From Cephalotus follicularis (Eukaryota; Streptophyta; Magnoliopsida; Oxalidales; Cephalotaceae), in the NCBI GenBank assembly GCA_001972305.1, contig BDDD01000551.1:384419-448418 (forward strand): a stretch of DNA of 64,000 nt, given 5' to 3'. This document shows positions 44,895-55,328 of the stretch, one piece after another; positions within the stretch are counted from its first letter, which is position 1, and each line of letters opens with the position of its first letter. The notes below the pieces were generated by a model, which was not told the DNA's origin, made no database searches, and was given only the letters and a program-made list of their open reading frames with translations. The translations under genes and the position numbers were made by a program.

Positions 44895-47195
44895 TGTAAT
44901 ACCCTGCTCGTTCGTAAATATATTTTATGGATTTTATATGTGTTTTCGGGCTTTCAATTGTGTTTAATTTTAAAGTCCGGTTACCCTACGATTTGGGTTT
45001 ATGTGAATTGTGTTGTCTGTTACCAGTCCGAAATTTTGGGTATGTTATGCTATGTTGGGATTGAGTTTTGTTTAATTTTATAATAATTCAAAATTATTTA
45101 TTAAAAAAATTTATTTACCTTTTATTTTAAAATCCATTAATTCTTTTATTATTATTTCTTTTTATTATTAATTCTTTAATTTTTCCTTTTTTCCTATTTT
45201 AACATTTTCTCCCACTTTTCTCCTACTTCCTTCCATCTTCTTCCTTCTTTCCAGCAGATTCCTTCTTCCCACCATCAAATGTCATGTTAAAGCTTCTCCT
45301 TTTTCCATTTCATAATCCAGAAAAGTTCCCTTTCTTCCCCATTTTGTCAAATCATGTCTCCACCATTCTCCTTTGTTGAGTGCCTTTGACATTTTATATG
45401 ATACCTCCATCATTATTGCAAGCCATTGCAGATTCTGCCTTGTTAATGTGTAACAAACTGCTGTGTAATTCATTCATCAAATTCATAGAGGTAAATTCGA
45501 TTCTTAGTTGTTCTTCAAGTTGAATTCATTGGGTTTGCTAAACTTCTCTTTATTTTGGTTTCTTTTGGTCCCTGTTTTTGTCACAGCAGATTGTGTGTTT
45601 GTGTTTGTGTTTCTCCTGCTAAATTCTGTGTCCTGAACGTCGCTACAGGTCAGTTAATTCATCCCTTTAATGATAAATTTTGTTTAAATGGAATACTTTG
45701 AGTTTTTATGCTCTTGGAGTCTTTGAGTCTTTGATTCTTGCCTAAATGTGTTGTCATTGTATTAGTGATATTGAAAACACATTTTATACTCAAATATGTG
45801 TCACAAACTGAGTTTATAACATATGTATTTGCTAAAACACAGAATCTGGACACCCATGTATAAATGTCTTCTTACTTCCTCTTGTAAGATAAATCACTAT
45901 CAAGTTGTTTCCTTGTCAAATTTGTGTTTGTAAGTCACCTACAAGTCATATATGATCATATTTTTATGTCCATATGTCTCTAGTTTAATGTAGAAATCAT
46001 TTGAACAATTTTCAGTACCAAATCGTCGAAATTCCAACTGTTCTGTTGCCCAGAACAGTCGACTGTCTCTGTGGACAGTCGGCTGAAATGGGTTGTGTAA
46101 TCGACTGGTGGGAAGAACACAGTCGACTGCCTGCATTTTGGGTTGTGTAGTCGACTGGACCATATGAACAGTCGACTGCCAAGCCTCCCCAGTCGACTGG
46201 ATCCCTGTTTTAGTCGACTATTTTGCCCTGGAATGTGCTGTTTTCAACTGTTTTGATTCGTCTGATCCCCGAATCGATCCGGATCTTTTCCAAACACTGT
46301 TAAGAGTCTGTTTAATGCTTGTGACGTGTTTTAGACTCTTATAATATGATTTTGAATGTCTTTATAGATTGTTGTGCTTCAAGTGGATTTCGTTTAAATT
46401 GTCTATTCGTAAGTAATTTGTGAGCGCATAAGGTACGGATTTTCTGTTCCTTGGCTATCTGACATTCAAACTGAAACTGTTTTGCTAAGCATCTTCGTTT
46501 ATGAAATCAACGATGTTTCATATTTTTGATACATTTCGAATTTAAAGTTGGTTTGACATTTAATTGATTCCGACTTTATCTATACGATATGTTATGGTAC
46601 GATATGTTAGGATGCGCCTCCCTTGCCAAAATTTATGATATGTGATATGAATATGGCTCAGTATGTTTTACGAACTACGATTTATAGCGTTTTGAATTGT
46701 TTCGTAATTGTTTCGAAAGATATGCAATTGTCATTTGTATATGATTAAACTGTTGTAACTGTTTAAGATTTCTGTTACGAAGTTTATTGAAATATTACTG
46801 TTTTTAAGTTATCGTTTACTGTTTTAATTCCCTTATCTGTACTGAGGTTTGCTCAGCCGCGTTTTTGTTTCCATGCGGCAGGTTTTCTGGAGCAGCGGGG
46901 GAAAGTGTGATTGAGTGATAACCACCCTTTATGTTGGATCCCTAGGAGAGTGATCCTTATGTTATGTTTAGTGGTATGACACATGGATTTTTATGTTTTA
47001 TGTTTTAAATTGGAACTGATTTATGTTTTGAATTTTCCGCAACTACTTAATATGTTAAATATTAAGTTTAAAATTTTTGATAAGACTGCCACGTTTTCTG
47101 GCTGTTTTGGCTAATAAAGTAAACCTTATGATTTGTTAAGTTATGTTATGTATGATATGATCCTGTGACGACTCCCGCCGTCTGGGGGTGTTACA
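44895..47195 (+). repeat. Element D 3' LTR (2301 bp)
   Basis: Collinear with the 5' LTR except for a gap of about 400 bp after 46610 (relative to 39182-39580), an extra block of about 44 bp (46758-46801), and one extra GTCGAC unit near 46180-46200. Ends GGGTGTTACA. Confidence 0.93.
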
Positions 47196-47200
47196 TTTCT

Positions 47201-47614
47201 ACTTAGTCGAGTGAGGACAAAGGCTAACCCCCAACTGTAACAGATTGATGGAGTGGGTTTTGATATGGAGCACACAAGGAGACTTAAGGAGAAGACTAAG
47301 CTATTTCTCTTGTTTTATGTACTGAATGAACAATGACTATGTAAACTGGATTATTGTAAAATAGGTTATTTCTTATCCTGTACTGTACTATCACGCTCTG
47401 TTTATGGGCGATCGACAATGATGTTGGGTTTTATATAAACTCTACGGGTATCACGTAGTATGGGATGCGTGATGCATATTTAAATTCGGCTTATTATTGT
47501 TATTGCTTCCGCTATCGAAGATTTTGTTTATACGTTTTATCGCATAAGCTGAATTATATTGTGTTGATTGCCTTACCGCTTTAATGCTGTCTTAATGTTG
47601 AACGGGGTGTGACA
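47201..47614 (+). repeat. Element C 3' LTR, second part
   Basis: Resumes C after D with ACTTAGTCGAGTGAGGACAAAGG (compare 32600-32625) and ends AACGGGGTGTGACA. Confidence 0.92.
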
Positions 47615-47988
47615 CTAATGGAAAGTTATGCCATGGGGGCCAGGAGATGGCAAGGACACCAAGCTATGAGCTTTCCCCCGCCTATGTGCCGGTTAGCCTC
47701 ATTTGTTTGATTGAGCTTTCCGCCGCCTATGTGCCTGTTAGCCTCAATTGTTTGATCGAACTTCCCCCCACCTACGTGCCGGTTAGCCTCATTTTTTGAT
47801 CAAGCTTTCCCCCGCCTACGTGCCGGTTAGCATCGATATGAGATACTACCAACCTTTGGGTGGTAGATATCGAACTCTGATTGGATTGATTGGTCATTTG
47901 TGACATGATTGATGGATTGCATGGTTGTAGCCACTTGGCATTGTTGCGTACCTATTGATGATATACATATACATATATGTATTGTTAT
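47615..47988 (+). repeat. Element F 5' LTR, segment 3, with about 58-bp tandem repeat
   Basis: After the CTAAT duplication, four imperfect tandem copies (about 47668-47835) of a unit with GAGCTTTCCCCCGCCTA, TGTGCCGGTTAGCCTC and TTTGTTTGATT are seen. It ends at the target of solo LTR M. No gene is present. Confidence 0.8.
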
Positions 47989-48119
47989 TGTTGACATTTA
48001 TGTGCTACAATCTTGGTTTTGATGATAACAAACCACCTAACATGTTTGTTGATGTGAAGGAATAACTAATAAAAAACAAACAAGTGAACATGAACTCAAA
48101 ACATGAATAAATTTGCATA

Positions 48120-48615
48120 TCAGTCATATTGGCGTCAACGCCTACATATTTTGCGTCAACGTGCTGGGTTTGAGTACATGTTCAGGGCTTTGGAAGATGA
48201 TTTTCGTCAGCGTGTTCATGGTGTTTGTCAATGTTCTGGGGATTGCATTATTAGTGTCAACGCCATACGAAAGACGTCAACGCCAAAAGGTGCGATTTCG
48301 GACAGTAGCTTTGGACGTTAACTTGAAGTCTTTTTGGTGACAACACCTATGAGGAAGACGTCAACACCATATTTAGATGTCAATGCAGAAGGATGTTCAA
48401 TTTTCAAATAGAGTTGGACGTTAACGCATAGAGAGAGTATTGACGCTCACAAATGACATCTGTGTCAATGCTATGAATATGCGTCAACGTGAATGAAGCA
48501 AGAATCGGACAATGGCTTAAGGAGTCAACGCAAAGAGCTAATGGAGTTAACGCATAAGGATATACACGTCAACGCAAAGGTAGCCAGACACAAAATCTGC
48601 AAAAGCGTTAACGTG
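48120..48615. repeat. GTCAAC/GTTAAC-core array in solo LTR M (GCGTCAACGC type)
   Basis: More than fifteen copies, among them GGCGTCAACGCC, TGCGTCAACGTG, GTGTCAACGCC, GACGTCAACGCC, GACGTTAACTTG, GACGTTAACGCAT, GAGTCAACGC, GAGTTAACGC, CACGTCAACGC and GCGTTAACGTGC. The core is GTCAAC or GTTAAC instead of GTCGAC, while the outer CG pairs are often kept. Confidence 0.85.
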
Positions 48616-48917
48616 CTAAAATTGTGAGATCCTTCCCAAAATAACTCCAACACGCCCTGGATGATAGCAACGGCCATATTCAAACAAAGGCTATAAGTCG
48701 AGGCTGAACCAAGTGATCAAAACAACAACAAGAAAACCATCAACACTTCAGAAAGAAAAATCAGTTTTCTTAGAGTTATTTTGAGTTATTCCTGTAAGTT
48801 TTATTTCTTATAATCCTTGAGCCTTATTGTTTAAATTCAGCCTTTTCTAGAGGTGATCATAAACACGATACCACCTGAATATTCTTGTATTACCAGGTCA
48901 TTCGTGCCTATATTCAA

Positions 48918-49008
48918 AAGTTAGGATTTAGCTTTTAAAAATCCGAGTTAGGATTTAGCTCACAAAAATCCGAGTTAGGATTGAACTTGTGAAAATCCAG
49001 AAGTTTAG
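48918..49008. repeat. 29-bp tandem repeat in solo LTR M
   Basis: About three copies of a unit reading AGTTAGGATTTAGCT followed by AAAAATCCG. Confidence 0.85.
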
Positions 49009-49252
49009 TTGTGATCGTGGGATTACAATCTAGTGGAACCTCAAGTGCAGCTTGGGAGAGTGGGCATAGGCATTGTTTGGCCGAACCAGTATAGATTGTT
49101 TGCATATATCTTTCCCTTACTCTTTTACATTTCTGTAATTTACTTTTATACTTTGATTGCTTATAATTGTTTAGAGTAATCTGGTTGAGTGTTGTTTTTA
49201 TCTTGTTTAGCCTTGATCATTAAAATTGTTTTAAGTTAATTGTGGACCTACA

Positions 49253-49797
49253 ATTATATATTATGTACTGCATCATGAATGCATTCATTATATGACATTG
49301 TTATCGTTGATCCCAAAGTACACTTATATTTTCTCCACTTAGCCAGTGGATTCGACTAACCCTATCAATTTTAGATTGATGCAGCGGATTCGACACTGCT
49401 TATGCTTGGGGAAACGAAGAGGAGTTTAAATTGTATTTCCTTTGAGAAATGTTGATTTGGATATTGTAATAATGGGATCATGTATTGACTGAATTTAGTT
49501 CAGGCACCGTTTTATGGGAAATTAACGATGGATATTGTATTGTTGTTTATCAATTTTGTAACATGTAATATGGGATGCATGTTACGTTATAATTTAGTTT
49601 ATAATATGATAAGGTTCCGCAATGAAATGAAATGTGATGACATGATTTGAAAAGTTTAAATTTTTTGTATTTTGTATAAGCGTAATATATATATATATAT
49701 ATATATCTCTGTGTGTGTGTGTGTGTGTGTGTGCTTGTTTGTTGATTGCCACGACCTCCAGCTCTTATATTACATGTTGTGAGAACGGGGTGCGACA
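49253..49797 (+). repeat. Element F 5' LTR, segment 4 (LTR end)
   Basis: Runs from the M target to GAGAACGGGGTGCGACA at 49797. Includes a CTTAGCCAGTGGATTCGACTAACCC phrase, as in other LTRs here, and a (TA)n-(GT)n microsatellite at 49684-49733. No gene is present. Confidence 0.8.
49684..49733. repeat. (TA)11-like and (GT)11-like microsatellite
   Basis: A TA run at about 49684-49706 is followed, after CTCT, by a GT run at about 49711-49733. Confidence 0.95.
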
Positions 49798-49801
49798 ACA
49801 G

Positions 49802-49813
49802 TTGTATCAGAGC
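49802..49813 (+). other. Element F primer-binding site
   Basis: TTGTATCAGAGC, the tRNA-iMet primer with one G-to-T change, four bases after the LTR end. Confidence 0.85.
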
Positions 49814-49909
49814 ATATTCCATATATGCTTAGCTTGGATCAGTTCCTTGGCAATTAACAAATTTCTTTTCTTAAGATGATTACTCACATCTTTCCATATA
49901 CGAAACGAA

Positions 49910-50271
49910 ATGGATGGGGAAAGAAGATGTGGGAGGCCTCGAGCCATCAATGAAAATATTCCTGACGAAGCAAGATATGGGGAAGATCAGATGGATCGTA
50001 TAGACGACTATTTCCAACAACATATGGCTGCTAGTGCGGCTCATAAGGAGGAAATGCGGCAGTTTTACGCTCAAACACAGCGGGCTAAACTAACCTCCAC
50101 ACAGACTAGACCAGCTTCATCGAGGTGGCAAGGTAGTGGTTCCCTAACCAAGTCATCGAAGAATAAATCTCAGTAGACTACAACTGAAGGAACTCCTAGT
50201 AGGGGAGTAAGGCGAGATCGGGAACTTGTCTTCATTATGGTCGTAATGGCCATCAGCTGAAGGATTGTTGG
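49910..50271 (+). pseudogene. Element F gag, internally deleted
   Basis: ATG at 49910 (MDGERRCGRPRAINENIP). The N-terminal part (IDDYFQQHMA, KEEMRQFYAQTQ) matches C gag, then the capsid core is missing and the frame goes straight into the linker (ASSRWQGSGSLTKSSKNKS) and a TAG. After a frameshift, the knuckle CLHYGRNGHQLKDCW remains. As in C, Tyr replaces the second Cys. The acceptor-like AG seen before C gag is AC here. Confidence 0.85.
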
Positions 50272-51123
50272 TTAAAGAATGGGTTTTGCGTTGAGTGTGA
50301 GGATAGTTTTCAAGAATTGACGGATCGGTTGATTTCTGCTCCTATCTTGGCATTACCCGATGGCAATGAGGATTTTGCAGTTTATAGCGATGCTTGGGGT
50401 AAAGGATTGGGTTGCGTATTGATGCAACATGGTAGAGTGATTGCTTATGCTTCGACGAAGCTGAAGCCATATGACAAGAATTAGCTAATGCATCATCTTG
50501 AACTAGCTGCTATTGTGTTTGCTCTTTAGAAATGGAGACATTATTTGTATGGAGCACAGTTTGAGATATTTACTCATCATAAGGGTTTGAAGTATCTATT
50601 CTGCCAAGATGAACTGAACATGAGGCAGCGTAGATGGGTTGAGTTCTTTAATGAGTATGATTACAGTATCCAGCACCACCCGGGAAAAACAAATGTTGTT
50701 GCTAATGCTCTGAGTCATAAGGCCATGATAGCCAATACGATGGTATCTCAGTGGAGGATGTTAGAGGATTTCTAGAGATGGACTTCGTTTCCACGATTCC
50801 CCGGGCTCTTTGTTCCTAGTTTTCGAGCACAACCACCATTGCTTAGCGAGATTAAGAAGGCTCAAATATATGATTCTGAATTGCAGAAAACCCAAGAGGC
50901 TTTGGATTCGAGTCCTGATTTCCAGGTACATTCTGATGGCATACTGAGATATAGAGGACGAGTTTGTCTTCCACATGTTGAGGGGTTGAAGAATTAATTA
51001 CTTTATGAAGCTCATAAATCTCAGTATAGCATATACCCTGGTAGTACGAAAATGTATCAGGATATGAGGCGAAATTATTGGTGGCCCGGCATGAAACGGG
51101 AAATTGCTGAATACGTTTCTAAG
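50272..51123 (+). pseudogene. Element F RT end, RNase H and start of integrase
   Basis: Joined directly after the gag knuckle: RT-connection sequence (CEDSFQELTDRL, APILALPDG), RNase H with [15 protein letters not shown], stops at KPYDKN and VFAL, then FTHHKGLKYLF and NVVANALSHK (Asp lost from the usual ADALSRK). The integrase zinc domain follows ([28 protein letters not shown]) and is cut by solo LTR H. Several in-frame stops. Confidence 0.87.
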
Positions 51124-51392
51124 TGTAAGCTCCGCAATTATTTGCAAATAGTTGTAATAAAAAATATTATGAAATGGTGCTTTCGATATGGCATCTTATT
51201 GACATGCTATATTGTGCTATACGTTATAATTCTTTTATGAATTATTAAGGCCTTGCGCATTAAATAAGTGGGAGGAACAAAGATGTATTATTGCATATGG
51301 ACCCAATGCCTTTTGTAATTATTGAAAAACACCGAAAGCAGCTACCTTTCCTCTCCTTTATATTGCCACACCCGCTACCTCACCAAAACCAA

Positions 51393-51395
51393 GGA

Positions 51396-51427
<32 letters not shown>

Positions 51428-51600
51428 GAGCCAGCGGGAGAAGCGAAGAGAAAAGAGGGAGAAAGAAAGAGCCAGCAGGAGAGAAAAGAAAAGAGAAAGA
51501 AAGAGAGCCAGCAGGAGAAGAGAAGAGAAAAGAGAAAGAAATGGGGCCAGCAGGAGAGAAGAAGAAAGGGAAGAAAAGAAGAAGGGGGAGGAGAAAGAGC
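51393..51600. repeat. GAAA microsatellite and purine-rich tract in LTR H
   Basis: GAAA repeated about nine times (51393-51430), then degenerate AGAGCCAGCAGGAGA-type repeats to about 51600, almost pure purine on the plus strand. Long charged ORFs here are repeat artefacts. Confidence 0.95.
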
Positions 51601-51889
51601 TTGGCAGTGAGGCTTGAAGCACCGGCAGCTCACCATTTTTGAACACAAATCCTCCATTGTTAGAAGCTAAATCGTCATTTTAAAGGTAGGTTATACTATT
51701 TGCCACATTTATGTATTTGTATGGATTATTGCTGTTGTTGAGTGATTGTTGGTTGCTCACATGTTAAATGGAAGGGATGGGGAACTGGGTATGTGTATAA
51801 TCAGTTTTTACTGGTTTTAAAACGGATTTCCTGGAATTTGGACATGATTCCAACTGATTTTGAACTGTTTTCTTGTCTGTTCTATTAAA

Positions 51890-52010
51890 AGTGTCGACGC
51901 CTTCTGCCCTTTTCTTTTTACCCGTCGACGTTTCGCATTGAAATTCTGGGACGTCTAAAACACTTAAGCGTCGACGCATGGTTGCTTAGCGTTGACGCTT
52001 AGTGCCATGC
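51890..52010. repeat. GTCGAC array of LTR H
   Basis: GTGTCGACGCCTT, CCGTCGACGTTTC, AAGCGTCGACGCATGG and AGCGTTGACGCTTAG. Confidence 0.8.
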
Positions 52011-52253
52011 TTTGCCAAAAATGATTGTTTTTACACTATTTTGGATTTTAAATGGCTTCTACCTTAAATGGACTCCATAGGAAGCCTCCCTAAGGCTTTG
52101 TGACCCATATAAATCCATCTTTAACACTTGGATTATAAAAATAAAGTTTCAAGGAAGATGTTTTACGAAGAGTTTCCCCTGAAAGAGTTTCCAAAAGTGT
52201 TTCATATAACGGTTTTCAATGAATGGTCATGATTGCTAGACTACACCATAGAA

Positions 52254-52475
52254 GAGACCCCACTTCATGGGAGGACCAACGGGACCCCATAAGTGCGGGA
52301 GGACCGACATCAATTACAATGGGACCTCGCAAGTGTGAGAGGACCAATATAAACTACAATGGGACCCCGCAAGTGGGGGAGGACCGACGTCAATTGCAAT
52401 GGGATCCCGCAAGTGTGGGAGGACCGACATGAATTACGATGGGACCCCACAATTGCGGGTGGACCGATATATCTT
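52254..52475. repeat. 40-bp minisatellite in LTR H
   Basis: About 5.5 copies of a unit reading GGGACCCCGCAAGTG, GGGGAGGACCGACAT and CAATTACAAT in order. The period is 40 bp, with point differences between copies. Confidence 0.92.
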
Positions 52476-53303
52476 GATACCCATGTATGATATTGATTGC
52501 TTACTAAGTCTCTGCTGGTCTATGACCTCCATAAGATTAGGACTAGCTAATATACTCGCAATTGCCATTCACACTCATGACATTACATGGCATATGATAT
52601 ACATTATTCACCACATGACATAGGTATATATTGGTTACATGCATATCACATTACTACCCTACGGAATACATGGCATATTATCATATTGCTCATACATAGC
52701 ATGTGGTATACCTACCAGACTTTATGTCGCTGACCCATTTCATTGTCTTGGAATGGGTCAGGCCCAGGTGATGGATCTGGGAGGGTATAGATGTTGATTA
52801 TGTTCTTATTGTATATGGCCTTGTTATTTCCACGTTAAGAAATTATCTATATGATTGTACTGAATAAGCCAATGAGACTTGGTAATTATAAGAGACATGT
52901 TTATTTCCAGCTATCGACCTGCCGGTTTGTGGCAGTGCCTTATTTATATATGTTGATGTATTGATCATATCAAGGATTAATGATAGGAGATATTAGAATG
53001 ATATATTTGTAATTTTCCTGCTTTGGGAGTATGGACATGTTAAGGGCTGAGTCCATGTTAAAATATGGTTTTCTTTACAGGGGGTAAAAGTTCAATAAAA
53101 AAAATACTTCATGCCCGAATTTTGAGAGATTATAAGAGTTAGATTATATTCGATTTAATTATTCCACTGATGTTATATGATTGATTAAAGTTTTAAATTT
53201 ATAGCACTTTGGTATATGATTATTATATGTTTGGATTGAATGAATATGTCGTATCTCACGCGTCGAGTAGTGGGAGTTTTCCCCTGAGGTTTGGGGTGTG
53301 ACA

Positions 53304-54435
53304 CTAATTGTTTGACTTGCCAGAAAGTCAAGGCCGAAAGACAAAGGCCGACGGTACTGTTACAGCCATTACCAGTTGTGGAATGGAAATGGGAACATGT
53401 GACCATGGATTTTGTTTCCGGTTTTCCTTAGACTCAAAATATTCACAATGCAGTCGATGATAGACTAACAAAATCAATGCACTTTCTTCCTACACATGTC
53501 ACTGATTCAGCGAGAAAGTTGGCTCAGTTATATATAAAGGAGATTGTGAGACTGCATGGTGTTCTGGTGAGCGTTGTATGTGATAGGAACTCGATCTTTA
53601 CTTCTAACTTTTGGAAGAGATTCCAGACAGCCATTGGGACAAAGCTGAACCTCAGCACAACTTTTCACCCACAGACAAATGGACAATTAGAGAGTACTAT
53701 CCAAACCTTGGAAGATACGCTCTGGGCTTGTGTGATTAATTTTGCTGGTACTTGAGAAGATAATATTCCCTTGATAGAGTTTTCGTACAACAATAGCTAT
53801 CATTCGAGCATTGGCATGGCTCCGTACGAAGCTCTTTATGGAAGGAAGTGTAGATCACGCATCTGATGGGATGAGGTTGGCGAATGACCATTGCTTCGAT
53901 CGGATTTGGTTGTGGAGACTTCAGAGAAAGTCAAGGTTATAGGGGAGAGATTGCTTACAGCTCAAAGTTGGCAGAAAAGCTATGCCGAAAGTGTAAAAAT
54001 GAGACCTTTCACCTTCGGTGTTGGAGATCATGTATTTTTGAAGGTATCTCATTGGGAGGGTGTTTCAAGGTTTGCGAAAAAGGGCAACCTAGCTCCGTGC
54101 TATATTTGTCTTTTTCAGATTCTGGAGAGAGTTGGGGAGGTAGCTTATCAGCTCGCTTTGCCTCCTGCATTGTGAATATACATGACGTCTTCCATGTTTC
54201 TATGTTGAGGAGTTACATCCGAGATCCATCACATGTCTTGGATTATGACTCGATACTGGTGCAAGATGATCTTTCTTTCCAGGAGTCACCGGTTAGGGTC
54301 CTTGATTGGAAGACGCAAGTATTGAGGAATCAAACCATCCCTATGGTGAAGGTTCAATGGCAGTTCCACCAACCTGATGAAGCTACGTGGGAACGTGAGA
54401 ATGATATCCGTGAATGCCACCCTCACTTATTCTAG
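53304..54435 (+). pseudogene. Element F integrase core, C-terminus and chromodomain
   Basis: Continues integrase after H: LTCQKVKAERQRP, MDFVSGFP (catalytic Asp) then a TAG, a short deletion before DRLTKSMHFLPTHV, CDRNSIFTSNFWKRF (Asp kept), STIQTLEDT preceded by Glu, [18 protein letters not shown], stops in the WDEVGE region, then GDHVFLKVSHWEG and a frameshift near 54175. The end is a chromodomain-like VKVQWQFHQPDEATWEREND, with a stop at 54433-54435. Highly similar to C. Confidence 0.9.
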
Positions 54436-54461
54436 AGATGTTAAAATTTGAGGACGAATTC

Positions 54462-54477
54462 TTTGAAGGGGGGAGGA
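54462..54477 (+). other. Element F polypurine tract
   Basis: TTTGAAGGGGGGAGGA before the 3' LTR, whose TG start is changed to TT. Confidence 0.8.
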
Positions 54478-55232
54478 TTTTAATGCCTAGAATTTCCATT
54501 AATGCATTGTTATAATTCCCAATGTAAATTATCATGAATAAATGAGAATCATGAATTTTTCATCTTGAAATGTTAAATCTTGAGTGAAAAGTATTAAGGG
54601 ATATTGCGATGAATTGAATTATGGAGAAGTGCGCTCAAGGTGTCAACTCTCAAACGAAGCAGTTGACTGGACAAGAAACCAGTCGACTGGGCAATGCGAA
54701 AGCCAATGGCCAAATATCCAGAAGAACAGTCGATTGGATTACGCTCTGTCAGAACAACATGTGAAGTGATGACATGAAGCAATAGAGGGGAAGGAAATGG
54801 ACGCCACCTGAGCATCATACGGCCAAAAGAAAGAAAGAAAATGCCACATGTACTTCATTCAGGCCGAATGGAAGTATAAAATAACCACATGGCGCATGCA
54901 AACTGATGGAGAAGGAAGAAAATGGCACCAAGGCGCCATGAAAACGGGTGAGGGAGAGAAAATATCACTTGCATAAAACTCCATTCTTCATCTCTTCGGC
55001 CCATAACTAGAGTAAGAAAAGAAACAGAGAAATTAGTGAGAAAAACGTTGAGAAACCGGAAAGAAGGGGAGAGAAAGAGAGAGAAGTCTCATTATCCATA
55101 GTTGGACAAGCTTGGAAGCTTGGAGTTGGACTGGATTGGAGCTGTTGGACCGGACATGGGGAGCTCAAAAGCTACTGGTCGGTAAAGCTTAAAGAGGTGG
55201 ACTTCTATTCCTAACTTAGAATCTAAGGTAGG
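54478..55232 (+). repeat. Element F 3' LTR, first part
   Basis: Matches 17763-18425 with extra sequence near 54790-54930. GTCGAC cluster at 54638-54738 (CAGTTGACTGG, CAGTCGACTGGGC, CAGTCGATTGG). TATA-like GCATAAAACT at 54971. Ends within ATCTAAG|GTAGG at the target site of G. Confidence 0.87.
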
Positions 55233-55328
55233 TGTGACACCCCGTGTCACATTTTTGAGGTTGCCGTATAAAGGACGAGACAGTATTCTATTATTATTAT
55301 TATTTAAAAAAGAGAGAGAAAACGGCAG

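Larger units (their letters stand above)
37484..47195 (+). mobile_element. Element D: nearly intact Tekay-like Ty3/gypsy chromovirus (9.7 kb)
   Basis: 5' LTR 37484-40121, PBS 40127-40138, gag-pol 40299-44840, PPT 44876-44894, 3' LTR 44895-47195. The TSD is TTTCT (37479-37483 and 47196-47200). Because it splits the 3' LTR of C, it is younger than C. It is the youngest full-length autonomous-type element seen here, with one premature stop. It is the same family as E. Confidence 0.95.
30887..47614 (+). mobile_element. Element C: internally deleted Ty3/gypsy chromovirus split by D
   Basis: 5' LTR 30887-33011, PBS 33015-33026, gag fused to integrase, chromodomain, PPT, then 3' LTR in two pieces (35306-37483 and 47201-47614) with element D between. 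The TSD is CTAAT (30882-30886 and 47615-47619). Protease, RT, RNase H and the first part of integrase are missing, so it could only have moved by enzymes made elsewhere, if the deletion predates insertion (not decidable here). Confidence 0.92.
47989..49252 (+). mobile_element. Solo LTR M (1264 bp), SIRE-like Ty1/copia, in the 5' LTR of F
   Basis: Starts TGTTGACATTTATGTGC followed by CTTGGTTTTGATGATAACA, the same opening as LTR N in the opposite orientation. Ends GTGGACCTACA. Flanks are GTTAT (47984-47988) and ATTAT (49253-49257), a 5-bp TSD with one change. It contains a GTCAAC-core array, a 29-bp tandem repeat, and the inverted GTGGGCATAGGC ... GGCCGAACCA module near 49057-49095. No coding sequence. 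Confidence 0.75.
51124..53303 (+). mobile_element. Solo LTR H (2180 bp), Ty3-like, inserted in integrase of F
   Basis: Starts TGTAAGCTCCGCAATT and ends TTGGGGTGTGACA. Flanks are CTAAG (51119-51123) and CTAAT (53304-53308). Removing it restores the integrase reading KC|LTCQKVKAE. Orientation is inferred from the GTGTGACA end. It contains a GA-rich leader, an AAG|GTAGGTT donor-like site (51683-51692), a small GTCGAC array, a 40-bp minisatellite, and a CATGCCCGAATTTT phrase shared with G. No coding sequence. Confidence 0.8.

Noticed and set aside
49684-49733. TA/GT run as a telomere-related or origin signal
   Set aside because: A simple dinucleotide microsatellite at the end of LTR F; no TTTAGGG repeats.
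51291-51642. Highly charged ORFs (KKERKKERK, EKRKEKE) as a nuclear protein gene
   Set aside because: They are translations of a GAAA microsatellite and purine tract inside solo LTR H, open in several frames on both strands.
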